This document shows, piece after piece, positions 39,272-54,631 of a stretch of 64,000 bases of DNA. The notes under the pieces are model-generated. The model saw only the letters and a program-made list of their open reading frames with translations. It did no database searches and was not told the origin of the DNA. The stretch covers positions 186,001 through 250,000 of the forward strand of contig OY986974.1 in assembly GCA_963920575.1 (NCBI GenBank). The letters run 5' to 3'. This DNA comes from Narthecium ossifragum (lineage: Eukaryota; Streptophyta; Magnoliopsida; Dioscoreales; Nartheciaceae). Every line of letters begins with the position of its first letter. Position 1 is the first letter of the stretch. The translations under genes and the position numbers were made by a program.

Positions 39272-41717
39272 TACGGATTTTGTTGACGAAATATAGTAGA
39301 TTAACTATTAACTATTTCACTTTTTACTCTCCAAATTTCACTTTTTACCCTGCCTTTATTTACCTTTTTCATATCATTTTTTTATTTTCACTCCGACCTT
39401 TTTACTTCTTATTTTTACCATTAATACATTCCCTAATGCCCTATATACCTATACGGATTTTGTAGACGAAATATAGTAGATTAACTATTAACAATTTCAT
39501 TTTTTACTCTCCAAATGTCACTTTTTACCCTGCCTTTATTTACCTTTTTTATATCATTTTTTTATTTTCACTCGGTCCTTTTTTCTTCTCATTTTTACCA
39601 TTACTACATTCCCTAATACCCTATATACCTATACGGATTTTGTACACGAAATATAGTAGATTAACTATTAACTATTTCACTTTTTACTCTCCAAATTTCA
39701 CTTTTTACCCTGCCTTTATTTACCTTTTTCATATCATTTTTTTATTTTCACTCCGACCTTTTTACTTCTTATTTTTACAATTACTACATTCCCTAATGCC
39801 ATATATACCTATACGGATTTTGTAGACGAATTATAGTAGATTAACTATTAACTATTTCACTTTTTACCCTGCTTTTATTTACCTTTTTCATATCATTTTT
39901 TAATTTTCACTCCGGCCTTTTTATTTCTTATTTTTTTACCATTACTACATTCCCTAATGCCCTATATACCTATACGGATTTTGTTGACGAAATATAGTAG
40001 ATTAACTATTAACTATTTCACTTTTTACTCTCCAAATTTCACTTTTTACCCTGCCTTTATTTACCTTTTTCATATCATTTTTTTTGTTTCACTCCGACCT
40101 TTTTACTTCTTATTTTTACCATTACCACATTCCCTAATGCCCTATATACCTATACGGATTTTGTAGACGAAATATAGTAGATTAACTATTAACTATTTCA
40201 CTTTTTACCCTGCTTTTATTTACCTTTTTCATATCATTTTTTAATTTTCACTCCGGCCTTTTTATTTCTTATTTTTTTACCAATACTACATTCCCTAATG
40301 CCCTATATACCTATACGGATTTTGTAGACGAAATATAGTAGATTAACTATTAACTATTTCACTTTTTACTCTCCAAATTTCACTTTTTACCCTGCCTTTA
40401 TTTACCTTTTTCATATCATTTTTTTATTTTCACTCCGACCTTTTTACTTCTTATTTTTACAATTACTACATTCCCTAATGCCGTATATACCGATACGAAT
40501 TTTGTAGACGAAATATAGTAGATTAACTATTAACTATTTCACTTTTTACTCTCCAAATTTCACTTTTTACCCTGCCTTTATTTACCTTTTTTATATCATT
40601 TTTTTATTTTCACTCGGTCATTTTTACTTCTTATTTTTACCATTACTACATTACCTAATGCCCTATATACCTATACGGATTTTGTAGATGAAATATAGTA
40701 TATTAACTATTAACTATTTCACTTTTTACTCTCCAAATTTCACTTTTTACCCTGCTTTTATTTACCTTTTTCATATCATTTTTTTATTTTCACTCCAGCC
40801 TTTTTATTTCTTATTTTTTTACCATTACTACATTCGCTAATGCCATATATACCTATATGGATTTTGTAGATGAAATATAGTAGATTAACTATTAACTATT
40901 TCACTTTTTACCCTGCCTTTATTTACCTTTTCCATATCATTTTTTCGTTTTACCTCCGGCCTTTTTATTTCTTATTTTTTATCCATTACTATATTCCCTA
41001 ATGCCCCACATACCTATACGGATTTTCTAGACGAAATATAGTAGATTAACTATTAACTATTTCACTTGTTACTCTCCAAATTTCACTTTTTACCCTGCCT
41101 TTATTTACCTTTTTCATATCATTTTTTTTGTTTCACTCCGACCTTTTTACTTCTTATTTTTACCATTACTACATTCCCTAATGCCCTATATACCTATACG
41201 GAATTTGTAGACGAAATATAGTAAATTAACTATTAACTATTTCACTTTTTACTCTCCAAATTTCACTTTTTACTCTGCCTTTATTTACCTTTTTCATATC
41301 ATTTTTTTATTTTTACTCCGACCTTTTTACTTCTTATTTTTACCATTACTACATTCCCTAATGCCGTATATACCTATACGGATTTTGTAGACGAAATATA
41401 CTAGATTAACTTTTAACTTTTTCACTTGTTACTCTCCAAATTTCACTTTTTACCCTGCCTTTATTTACCTTTTTCATATCATTTTTTTTGTTTCACTCCG
41501 ACCTTTTTACTTCTTATTTTTACCATTACTACATTCCCTAATGCCCTATATACCTATACGGATTTTGTAGACGAAATATAGTAGATTAGCTATTAACTAT
41601 TTCACTTTTTACCCTGCTTTTATTTACCTTTTTCATATCATTTTTTAATTTTCACTCCGGCCTTTTTATTTCTTATTTTTTTACCATTACTACATTCCCT
41701 AATGCCCTATATACCTA
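39272..41717 (+). repeat. 14-mer HOR, haplotype alpha, 2446 bp
   Basis: Full IKAHE'HABCDEFGH with the alpha marks ACCAATACTAC, TTCTAGACG and CGGAATTTG. It lies exactly 3488 bp after the first alpha copy (2446 plus the 1042-bp truncated unit). Confidence 0.92.
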
Positions 41718-44324
41718 TACGGATTTTGTTGACGAAATATAGTAGATTAACTATTAACTATTTCACTTTTTACTCTCCAAATTTCACTTTTTACCCTGCC
41801 TTTATTTACCTTTTTCATATCATTTTTTTATTTTCACTCCGACCTTTTTACTTCTTATTTTTACCATTAATACATTCCCTAATGCCCTATATACCTATAC
41901 GGATTTTGTAGACGAAATATAGTAGATTAACTATTAACAATTTCATTTTTTACTCTCCAAATGTCACTTTTTACCCTGCCTTTATTTACCTTTTTTATAT
42001 CATTTTTTTATTTTCACTCGGTCCTTTTTTCTTCTCATTTTTACCATTACTACATTCCCTAATACCCTATATACCTATACGGATTTTGTACACGAAATAT
42101 AGTAGATTAACTATTAACTATTTCACTTTTTACTCTCCAAATTTCACTTTTTACCCTGCCTTTATTTACCTTTTTCATATCATTTTTTTATTTTCACTCC
42201 GACCTTTTTACTTCTTATTTTTACAATTACTACATTCCCTAATGCCATATATACCTATACGGATTTTGTAGACGAATTATAGTAGATTAACTATTAACTA
42301 TTTCACTTTTTACCCTGCTTTTATTTACCTTTTTCATATCATTTTTTAATTTTCACTCCGGCCTTTTTATTTCTTATTTTTTTACCATTACTACATTCCC
42401 TAATGCCCTATATACCTATACGGATTTTGTTGACGAAATATAGTAGATTAACTATTAACTATTTCACTTTTTACTCTCCAAATTTCACTTTTTACCCTGC
42501 CTTTATTTACCTTTTTCATATCATTTTTTTTGTTTCACTCCGACCTTTTTACTTCTTATTTTTACCATTACCACATTCCCTAATGACCTATATACCTATA
42601 CGGATTTTGTAGACGAAATATAGTAGATTAACTATTAACTATTTCACTTTTTACCCTGCTTTTATTTACCTTTTTCATATCATTTTTTAATTTTCACTCC
42701 GGCCTTTTTATTTCTTATTTTTTTACCATTACTACATTCCCTAATGCCCTATATACCTATACGGATTTTGTAGACGAAATATAGTAGATTAACTATTAAC
42801 TACTTCACTTTTTACTCTCCAAATTTCACTTTTTACCCTGCCTTTATTTACCTTTTTCATATCATTTTTTTATTTTCACTCCGACCTTTTTACTTCTTAT
42901 TTTTACAATTACGACATTCCCTAATGCCGTATATACCGATACGAATTTTGTAGACGAAATATAGTAGATTAACTATTAACAATTTCACTTTTTACTCTCC
43001 AAATTTCACTTTTTACCCTGCCTTTATTTACCTTTTTTATATCATTTTTTTATTTTCACTCGGTCATTTTTACTTCTTATTTTTACCATTACTACATTAC
43101 CTAATGCCCTATATACCTATACGGATTTTGTAGATGAAATATAGTATATTAACTATTAACTATTTCACTTTTTACTCTCCAAATTTCACTTTTTACCCTG
43201 CCTTTATTTACCTTTTTCATATCATTTTTTTATTTTCACTCCAGCCTTTTTATTTCTTATTTTTTTACCATTACTACATTCGCTAATGCCATATATACCT
43301 ATATGGATTTTGTAGATGAAATATAGTAGATTAACTATTAACTATTTCACTTTTTACCCTGCCTTTATTTACCTTTTCCATATCATTTTTTCGTTTTACC
43401 TCCGGCCATTTTATTTCTTATTTTTTATCCATTACTATATTCCCTAATGCCCCACATACCTATACGGATTTTGTAGACGAAATATAGTAGATTAACTATT
43501 AACTATTTCACTTGTTACTCTCCAAATTTCACTTTTTACCCTGCCTTTATTTACCTTTTTCATATCATTTGTTTTGTTTCACTCCGACCTTTTTACTTCT
43601 TATTTTTACCATTACTACATTCCCTAATGCCCTATATACCTATACGGATTTTGTAGACGAAATATAGTAGATTAACTATTAACTATTTCACTTTTTACTC
43701 TCCAAATTTCACTTTTTACTCTGTCTTTATTTACCTTTTTCATATCATTTTTTTATTTTTACTCCGACCTTTTTACTTCTTATTTTTACCATTACTACAT
43801 TCCCTAATGCCGTATATACCTATACGGATTTTGTAGACGAAATATACTAGATTAACTTTTAACTTTTTCACTTGTTACTCTCCAAATTTCACTTTTTACC
43901 CTGCCTTTATTTACCTTTTTCATATCATTTTTTTTGTTTCACTCCGACCTTTTTACTTCTTATTTTTACCATTACTACATTCCCTAATGCCCTATATACC
44001 TATACGGATTTTGTAGACGAAATATAGTAGATTAGCTATTAACTATTTCACTTTTTACCCTGCTTTTATTTACCTTTTTCATATCATTTTTTAATTTTCA
44101 CTCCGGCCTTTTTATTTCTTATTTTTTTACCATTACTACATTCCCTAATGCCCTATATACCTATACGGATTTTGTAGACGAAATATAGTAGATTAACTAT
44201 TAACTATTTCACTTTTTACCCTGCTTTTATTTACCTTTTTCATATCATTTTTTAATTTTCACTCCGGCCTTTTTATTTCTTATTTTTTTACCATTACTAC
44301 ATTCCCTAATGCCCTATATACCTA
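41718..44324 (+). repeat. 15-mer, beta 14-mer with duplicated H, 2607 bp
   Basis: Beta marks: CTAATGACC in E' (about 42583), ATTACGACATT in A (about 42909), CATTTGTTTTG in E (about 43567) and CTCTGTCTTT in F (about 43719). It ends with two 161-bp H monomers in a row (44003-44163 and 44164-44324). The first H is followed by GTAGACG and the second by GTTGACG. Confidence 0.92.
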
Positions 44325-46770
44325 TACGGATTTTGTTGACGAAATATAGTAGATTAACTATTAACTATTTCACTTTTTACTCTCCAAATTTCACTTTTTA
44401 CCCTGCCTTTATTTACCTTTTTCATATCATTTTTTTATTTTCACTCCGACCTTTTTACTTCTTATTTTTACCATTAATACATTCCCTAATGCCCTATATA
44501 CCTATACGGATTTTGTAGACGAAATATAGTAGATTAACTATTAACAATTTCATTTTTTACTCTCCAAATGTCACTTTTTACCCTGCCTTTATTTACCTTT
44601 TTTATATCATTTTTTTATTTTCACTCGGTCCTTTTTTCTTCTCATTTTTACCATTACTACATTCCCTAATACCCTATATACCTATACGGATTTTGTACAC
44701 GAAATATAGTAGATTAACTATTAACTATTTCACTTTTTACTCTCCAAATTTCACTTTTTACCCTGCCTTTATTTACCTTTTTCATATCATTTTTTTATTT
44801 TCACTCCGACCTTTTTACTTCTTATTTTTACAATTACTACATTCCCTAATGCCATATATACCTATACGGATTTTGTAGACGAATTATAGTAGATTAACTA
44901 TTAACTATTTCACTTTTTACCCTGCTTTTATTTACCTTTTTCATATCATTTTTTAATTTTCACTCCGGCCTTTTTATTTCTTATTTTTTTACCATTACTA
45001 CATTCCCTAATGCCCTATATACCTATACGGATTTTGTTGACGAAATATAGTAGATTAACTATTAACTATTTCACTTTTTACTCTCCAAATTTCACTTTTT
45101 ACCCTGCCTTTATTTACCTTTTTCATATCATTTTTTTTGTTTCACTCCGACCTTTTTACTTCTTATTTTTACAATTACCACATTCCCTAATGCCCTATAT
45201 ACCTATACGGATTTTGTAGACGAAATATAGTAGATTAACTATTAACTATTTCACTTTTTACCCTGCTTTTATTTACCTTTTTCATATCATTTTTTAATTT
45301 TCACTCCGGCCTTTTTATTTCTTATTTTTTTACCAATACTACATTCCCTAATGCCCTATATACCTATACGGATTTTGTAGACGAAATATAGTAGATTAAC
45401 TATTAACTATTTCACTTTTTACTCTCCAAATTTCACTTTTTACCCTGCCTTTATTTACCTTTTTCATATCATTTTTTTATTTTCACTCCGACCTTTTTAC
45501 TTCTTATTTTTACAATTACTACATTCCCTAATGCCGTATATACCGATACGAATTTTGTAGACGAAATATAGTAGATTAACTATTAACTATTTCACTTTTT
45601 ACTCTCCAAATTTCACTTTTTACCCTGCCTTTATTTACCTTTTTTATATCATTTTTTTATTTTCACTCGGTCATTTTTACTTCTTATTTTTACCATTACT
45701 ACATTACCTAATGCCCTATATACCTATACGGATTTTGTAGATGAAATATAGTATATTAACTATTAACTATTTCACTTTTTACTCTCCAAATTTCACTTTT
45801 TACCCTGCTTTTATTTACCTTTTTCATATCATTTTTTTATTTTCACTCCAGCCTTTTTATTTCTTATTTTTTTACCATTACTACATTCGCTAATGCCATA
45901 TATACCTATATGGATTTTGTAGATGAAATATAGTAGATTAACTATTAACTATTTCACTTTTTACCCTGCCTTTATTTACCTTTTCCATATCATTTTTTCG
46001 TTTTACCTCCGGCCTTTTTATTTCTTATTTTTTATCCATTACTATATTCCCTAATGCCCCACATACCTATACGGATTTTCTAGACGAAATATAGTAGATT
46101 AACTATTAACTATTTCACTTGTTACTCTCCAAATTTCACTTTTTACCCTGCCTTTATTTACCTTTTTCATATCATTTTTTTTGTTTCACTCCGACCTTTT
46201 TACTTCTTATTTTTACCATTACTACATTCCCTAATGCCCTATATACCTATACGGAATTTGTAGACGAAATATAGTAAATTAACTATTAACTATTTCACTT
46301 TTTACTCTCCAAATTTCACTTTTTACTCTGCCTTTATTTACCTTTTTCATATCATTTTTTTATTTTTACTCCGACCTTTTTACTTCTTATTTTTACCATT
46401 ACTACATTCCCTAATGCCGTATATACCTATACGGATTTTGTAGACGAAATATACTAGATTAACTTTTAACTTTTTCACTTGTTACTCTCCAAATTTCACT
46501 TTTTACCCTGCCTTTATTTACCTTTTTCATATCATTTTTTTTGTTTCACTCCGACCTTTTTACTTCTTATTTTTACCATTACTACATTCCCTAATGCCCT
46601 ATATACCTATACGGATTTTGTAGACGAAATATAGTAGATTAGCTATTAACTATTTCACTTTTTACCCTGCTTTTATTTACCTTTTTCATATCATTTTTTA
46701 ATTTTCACTCCGGCCTTTTTATTTCTTATTTTTTTACCATTACTACATTCCCTAATGCCCTATATACCTA
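44325..46770 (+). repeat. 14-mer HOR, haplotype alpha, 2446 bp
   Basis: Alpha copy lying 5053 bp after the alpha copy at 39272. E' has a private ACAATTACCAC (about 45171) where other copies have ACCATTACCAC. The other alpha marks are present. Confidence 0.92.
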
Positions 46771-49216
46771 TACGGATTTTGTTGACGAAATATAGTAGAT
46801 TAACTATTAACTATTTCACTTTTTACTCTCCAAATTTCACTTTTTACCCTGCCTTTATTTACCTTTTTCATATCATTTTTTTATTTTCACTCCGACCTTT
46901 TTACTTCTTATTTTTACCATTAATACATTCCCTAATGCCCTATATACCTATACGGATTTTGTAGACGAAATATAGTAGATTAACTATTAACAATTTCATT
47001 TTTTACTCTCCAAATGTCACTTTTTACCCTGCCTTTATTTACCTTTTTTATATCATTTTTTTATTTTCACTCGGTCCTTTTTTCTTCTCATTTTTACCAT
47101 TACTACATTCCCTAATACCCTATATACCTATACGGATTTTGTACACGAAATATAGTAGATTAACTATTAACTATTTCACTTTTTACTCTCCAAATTTCAC
47201 TTTTTACCCTGCCTTTATTTACCTTTTTCATATCATTTTTTTATTTTCACTCCGACCTTTTTACTTCTTATTTTTACAATTACTACATTCCCTAATGCCA
47301 TATATACCTATACGGATTTTGTAGACGAATTATAGTAGATTAACTATTAACTATTTCACTTTTTACCCTGCTTTTATTTACCTTTTTCATATCATTTTTT
47401 AATTTTCACTCCGGCCTTTTTATTTCTTATTTTTTTACCATTACTACATTCCCTAATGCCCTATATACCTATACGGATTTTGTTGACGAAATATAGTAGA
47501 TTAACTATTAACTATTTCACTTTTTACTCTCCAAATTTCACTTTTTACCCTGCCTTTATTTACCTTTTTCATATCATTTTTTTTGTTTCACTCCGACCTT
47601 TTTACTTCTTATTTTTACCATTACCACATTCCCTAATGACCTATATACCTATACGGATTTTGTAGACGAAATATAGTAGATTAACTATTAACTATTTCAC
47701 TTTTTACCCTGCTTTTATTTACCTTTTTCATATCATTTTTTAATTTTCACTCCGGCCTTTTTATTTCTTATTTTTTTACCATTACTACATTCCCTAATGC
47801 CCTATATACCTATACGGATTTTGTAGACGAAATATAGTAGATTAACTATTAACTATTTCACTTTTTACTCTCCAAATTTCACTTTTTACCCTGCCTTTAT
47901 TTACCTTTTTCATATCATTTTTTTATTTTCACTCCGACCTTTTTACTTCTTATTTTTACAATTACGACATTCCCTAATGCCGTATATACCGATACGAATT
48001 TTGTAGACGAAATATAGTAGATTAACTATTAACAATTTCACTTTTTACTCTCCAAATTTCACTTTTTACCCTGCCTTTATTTACCTTTTTTATATCATTT
48101 TTTTATTTTCACTCGGTCATTTTTACTTCTTATTTTTACCATTACTACATTACCTAATGCCCTATATACCTATACGGATTTTGTAGATGAAATATAGTAT
48201 ATTAACTATTAACTATTTCACTTTTTACTCTCCAAATTTCACTTTTTACCCTGCCTTTATTTACCTTTTTCATATCATTTTTTTATTTTCACTCCAGCCT
48301 TTTTATTTCTTATTTTTTTACCATTACTACATTCGCTAATGCCATATATACCTATATGGATTTTGTAGATGAAATATAGTAGATTAACTATTAACTATTT
48401 CACTTTTTACCCTGCCTTTATTTACCTTTTCCATATCATTTTTTCGTTTTACCTCCGGCCATTTTATTTCTTATTTTTTATCCATTACTATATTCCCTAA
48501 TGCCCCACATACCTATACGGATTTTGTAGACGAAATATAGTAGATTAACTATTATCTATTTCACTTGTTACTCTCCAAATTTCACTTTTTACCCTGCCTT
48601 TATTTACCTTTTTCATATCATTTGTTTTGTTTCACTCCGACCTTTTTACTTCTTATTTTTACCATTACTACATTCCCTAATGCCCTATATACCTATACGG
48701 ATTTTGTAGACGAAATATAGTAGATTAACTATTAACTATTTCACTTTTTACTCTCCAAATTTCACTTTTTACTCTGTCTTTATTTACCTTTTTCATATCA
48801 TTTTTTTATTTTTACTCCGACCTTTTTACTTCTTATTTTTACCATTACTACATTCCCTAATGCCGTATATACCTATACGGATTTTGTAGACGAAATATAC
48901 TAGATTAACTTTTAACTTTTTCACTTGTTACTCTCCAAATTTCACTTTTTACCCTGCCTTTATTTACCTTTTTCATATCATTTTTTTTGTTTCACTCCGA
49001 CCTTTTTACTTCTTATTTTTACCATTACTACATTCCCTAATGCCCTATATACCTATACGGATTTTGTAGACGAAATATAGTAGATTAGCTATTAACTATT
49101 TCACTTTTTACCCTGCTTTTATTTACCTTTTTCATATCATTTTTTAATTTTCACTCCGGCCTTTTTATTTCTTATTTTTTTACCATTACTACATTCCCTA
49201 ATGCCCTATATACCTA
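46771..49216 (+). repeat. 14-mer HOR, haplotype beta, 2446 bp
   Basis: Beta copy lying 5053 bp after the beta unit at 41718. It has CTAATGACC, ATTACGACATT, CATTTGTTTTG and CTCTGTCTTT. A private TTATCTATTTC replaces TTAACTATTTC near 48553. Confidence 0.92.
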
Positions 49217-51662
49217 TACGGATTTTGTTGACGAAATATAGTAGATTAACTATTAACTATTTCACTTTTTACTCTCCAAATTTCACTTTTTACCCTGCCT
49301 TTATTTACCTTTTTCATATCATTTTTTTATTTTCACTCCGACCTTTTTACTTCTTATTTTTACCATTAATACATTCCCTAATGCCCTATATACCTATACG
49401 GATTTTGTAGACGAAATATAGTAGATTAACTATTAACAATTTCATTTTTTACTCTCCAAATGTCACTTTTTACCCTGCCTTTATTTACCTTTTTTATATC
49501 ATTTTTTTATTTTCACTCGGTCCTTTTTTCTTCTCATTTTTACCATTACTACATTCCCTAATACCCTATATACCTATACGGATTTTGTACACGAAATATA
49601 GTAGATTAACTATTAACTATTTCACTTTTTACTCTCCAAATTTCACTTTTTACCCTGCCTTTATTTACCTTTTTCATATCATTTTTTTATTTTCACTCCG
49701 ACCTTTTTACTTCTTATTTTTACAATTACTACATTCCCTAATGCCATATATACCTATACGGATTTTGTAGACGAATTATAGTAGATTAACTATTAACTAT
49801 TTCACTTTTTACCCTGCTTTTATTTACCTTTTTCATATCATTTTTTAATTTTCACTCCGGCCTTTTTATTTCTTATTTTTTTACCATTACTACATTCCCT
49901 AATGCCCTATATACCTATACGGATTTTGTTGACGAAATATAGTAGATTAACTATTAACTATTTCACTTTTTACTCTCCAAATTTCACTTTTTACCCTGCC
50001 TTTATTTACCTTTTTCATATCATTTTTTTTGTTTCACTCCGACCTTTTTACTTCTTATTTTTACCATTACCACATTCCCTAATGACCTATATACCTATAC
50101 GGATTTTGTAGACGAAATATAGTAGATTAACTATTAACTATTTCACTTTTTACCCTGCTTTTATTTACCTTTTTCATATCATTTTTTAATTTTCACTCCG
50201 GCCTTTTTATTTCTTATTTTTTTACCATTACTACATTCCCTAATGCCCTATATACCTATACGGATTTTGTAGACGAAATATAGTAGATTAACTATTAACT
50301 ATTTCACTTTTTACTCTCCAAATTTCACTTTTTACCCTGCCTTTATTTACCTTTTTCATATCATTTTTTTATTTTCACTCCGACCTTTTTACTTCTTATT
50401 TTTACAATTACGACATTCCCTAATGCCGTATATACCGATACGAATTTTGTAGACGAAATATAGTAGATTAACTATTAACAATTTCACTTTTTACTCTCCA
50501 AATTTCACTTTTTACCCTGCCTTTATTTACCTTTTTTATATCATTTTTTTATTTTCACTCGGTCATTTTTACTTCTTATTTTTACCATTACTACATTACC
50601 TAATGCCCTATATACCTATACGGATTTTGTAGATGAAATATAGTATATTAACTATTAACTATTTCACTTTTTACTCTCCAAATTTCACTTTTTACCCTGC
50701 CTTTATTTACCTTTTTCATATCATTTTTTTATTTTCACTCCAGCCTTTTTATTTCTTATTTTTTTACCATTACTACATTCGCTAATGCCATATATACCTA
50801 TATGGATTTTGTAGATGAAATATAGTAGATTAACTATTAACTATTTCACTTTTTACCCTGCCTTTATTTACCTTTTCCATATCATTTTTTCGTTTTACCT
50901 CCGGCCATTTTATTTCTTATTTTTTATCCATTACTATATTCCCTAATGCCCCACATACCTATACGGATTTTGTAGACGAAATATAGTAGATTAACTATTA
51001 ACTATTTCACTTGTTACTCTCCAAATTTCACTTTTTACCCTGCCTTTATTTACCTTTTTCATATCATTTGTTTTGTTTCACTCCGACCTTTTTACTTCTT
51101 ATTTTTACCATTACTACATTTCCTAATGCCCTATATACCTATACGGATTTTGTAGACGAAATATAGTAGATTAACTATTAACTATTTCACTTTTTACTCT
51201 CCAAATTTCACTTTTTACTCTGTCTTTATTTACCTTTTTCATATCATTTTTTTATTTTTACTCCGACCTTTTTACTTCTTATTTTTACCATTACTACATT
51301 CCCTAATGCCGTATATACCTATACGGATTTTGTAGACGAAATATACTAGATTAACTTTTAACTTTTTCACTTGTTACTCTCCAAATTTCACTTTTTACCC
51401 TGCCTTTATTTACCTTTTTCATATCATTTTTTTTGTTTCACTCCGACCTTTTTACTTCTTATTTTTACCATTACTACATTCCCTAATGCCCTATATACCT
51501 ATACGGATTTTGTAGACGAAATATAGTAGATTAGCTATTAACTATTTCACTTTTTACCCTGCTTTTATTTACCTTTTTCATATCATTTTTTAATTTTCAC
51601 TCCGGCCTTTTTATTTCTTATTTTTTTACCATTACTACATTCCCTAATGCCCTATATACCTA
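49217..51662 (+). repeat. 14-mer HOR, haplotype beta, 2446 bp
   Basis: Beta copy directly following another beta copy, which breaks the alternation seen to its left. A private ACATTTCCTAATG replaces ACATTCCCTAATG near 51121. Confidence 0.92.
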
Positions 51663-54631
51663 TACGGATTTTGTTGACGAAATATAGTAGATTAACTATT
51701 AACTATTTCACTTTTTACTCTCCAAATTTCACTTTTTACCCTGCCTTTATTTACCTTTTTCATATCATTTTTTTATTTTCACTCCGACCTTTTTACTTCT
51801 TATTTTTACCATTAATACATTCCCTAATGCCCTATATACCTATACGGATTTTGTAGACGAAATATAGTAGATTAACTATTAACAATTTCATTTTTTACTC
51901 TCCAAATGTCACTTTTTACCCTGCCTTTATTTACCTTTTTTATATCATTTTTTTATTTTCACTCGGTCCTTTTTTCTTCTCATTTTTACCATTACTACAT
52001 TCCCTAATACCCTATATACCTATACGGATTTTGTACACGAAATATAGTAGATTAACTATTAACTATTTCACTTTTTACTCTCCAAATTTCACTTTTTACC
52101 CTGCCTTTATTTACCTTTTTCATATCATTTTTTTATTTTCACTCCGACCTTTTTACTTCTTATTTTTACAATTACTACATTCCCTAATGCCATATATACC
52201 TATACGGATTTTGTAGACGAATTATAATAGATTAACTATTAACTATTTCACTTTTTACCCTGCTTTTATTTACCTTTTTCATATCATTTTTTAATTTTCA
52301 CTCCGGCCTTTTTATTTCTTATTTTTTTACCATTACTACATTCCCTAATGCCCTATATACCTATACGGATTTTGTTGACGAAATATAGTAGATTAACTAT
52401 TAACTATTTCACTTTTTACTCTCCAAATTTCACTTTTTACCCTGCCTTTATTTACCTTTTTCATATCATTTTTTTTGTTTCACTCCGACCTTTTTACTTC
52501 TTATTTTTACCATTACCACATTCCCTAATGACCTATATACCTATACGGATTTTGTAGACGAAATATAGTAGATTAACTATTAACTATTTCACTTTTTACC
52601 CAGCTTTTATTTACCTTTTTCATATCATTTTTTAATTTTCACTCCGGCCTTTTTATTTCTTATTTTTTTACCATTACTACATTCCCTAATGCCCTATATA
52701 CCTATACGGATTTTGTAGACGAAATATAGTAGATTAACTATTAACTATTTCACTTTTTACTCTCCAAATTTCACTTTTTACCCTGCCTTTATTTACCTTT
52801 TTCATATCATTTTTTTATTTTCACTCCGACCTTTTTACTTCTTATTTTTACAATTACGACATTCCCTAATGCCGTATATACCGATACGAATTTTGTAGAC
52901 GAAATATAGTATATTAACTATTAACAATTTCACTTTTTACTCTCCAAATTTCACTTTTTACCCTGCCTTTATTTACCTTTTTTATATCATTTTTTTATTT
53001 TCACTCGGTCATTTTTACTTCTTATTTTTACCATTACTACATTACCTAATGCCCTATATACCTATACGGATTTTGTAGATGAAATATAGTATATTAACTA
53101 TTAACTATTTCACTTTTTACTCTCCAAATGTCACTTTTTACCCTGCCTTTATTTACCTTTTTCATATCATTTTTTTATTTTCACTCCAGCCTTTTTATTT
53201 CTTATTTTTTTACCATTACTACATTCGCTAATGCCATATATACCTATATGGATTTTGTAGATGAAATATAGTAGATTAACTATTAACTATTTCACTTTTT
53301 ACCCTGCCTTTATTTACCTTTTCCATATCATTTTTTCGTTTTACCTCCGGCCTTTTTATTTCTTATTTTTTATCCATTACTATATTCCCTAATGCCCCAC
53401 ATACCTATACGGATTTTGTAGACGAAATATAGTAGATTAACTATTAACTATTTCACTTGTTACTCTCCAAATTTCACTTTTTACCCTGCCTTTATTTACC
53501 TTTTTCATATCATTTTTTTTGTTTCACTCCGACCTTTTTACTTCTTATTTTTACCATTACTACATTCCCTAATGCCCTATATACCTATACGGATTTTGTA
53601 GATGAAATATAGTATATTAACTATTAACTATTTCACTTTTTACTCTCCAAATGTCACTTTTTACCCTGCCTTTATTTACCTTTTTCATATCATTTTTTTA
53701 TTTTCACTCCAGCCTTTTTATTTCTTATTTTTTTACCATTACTACATTCGCTAATGCCATATATACCTATATGGATTTTGTAGATGAAATATAGTAGATT
53801 AACTATTAACTATTTCACTTTTTACCCTGCCTTTATTTACCTTTTCCATATCATTTTTTCGTTTTACCTCCGGCCTTTTTATTTCTTATTTTTTATCCAT
53901 TACTATATTCCCTAATGCCCCACATACCTATACGGATTTTGTAGACGAAATATAGTAGATTAACTATTAACTATTTCACTTGTTACTCTCCAAATTTCAC
54001 TTTTTACCCTGCCTTTATTTACCTTTTTCATATCATTTTTTTTGTTTCACTCCGACCTTTTTACTTCTTATTTTTACCATTACTACATTCCCTAATGCCC
54101 TATATACCTATACGGATTTTGTAGACGAAATATAGTAGATTAACTATTAACTATTTCACTTTTTACTCTCCAAATTTCACTTTTTACTCTGCCTTTATTT
54201 ACCTTTTTCATATCAATTTTTTATTTTTACTCCGACCTTTTTACTTCTTATTTTTACCATTACTACATTCCCTAATGCCGTATATACCTATACGGATTTT
54301 GTAGACGAAATATACTAGATTAACTTTTAACTTTTTCACTTGTTACTCTCCAAATTTCACTTTTTACCCTGCCTTTATTTACCTTTTTCATATCATTTTT
54401 TTTGTTTCACTCCGAACTTTTTACTTCTTATTTTTACCATTACTACATTCCCTAATGCCCTATATACCTATACGGATTTTGTAGACGAAATATAGTAGAT
54501 TAACTATTAACTATTTCACTTTTTACCCTGCTTTTATTTACCTTTTTCATATCATTTTTTAATTTTCACTCCGGCCTTTTTATTTCTTATTTTTTTACCA
54601 TTACTACATTCCCTAATGCCCTATATACCTA
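51663..54631 (+). repeat. 17-mer, beta 14-mer with CDE duplicated, 2969 bp
   Basis: Order IKAHE'HABCDE then CDEFGH. The CDE block (182 + 161 + 180 = 523 bp) occurs twice, and both C copies carry the rare AAATGTC (53126 and 53649), so this is a local tandem duplication. Private marks include ACCCAGCTTT in the second H (about 52600). E and F lack the beta marks seen in the two previous units. Confidence 0.92.
53065..54110 (+). repeat. Local tandem duplication of a 523-bp CDE block
   Basis: C, D and E at 53065-53587 recur at 53588-54110, both C copies with AAATGTC instead of the usual AAATTTC. The join is at the anchor word, where E is followed by a C start (GATGAAATATAGTATATT). Confidence 0.9.
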
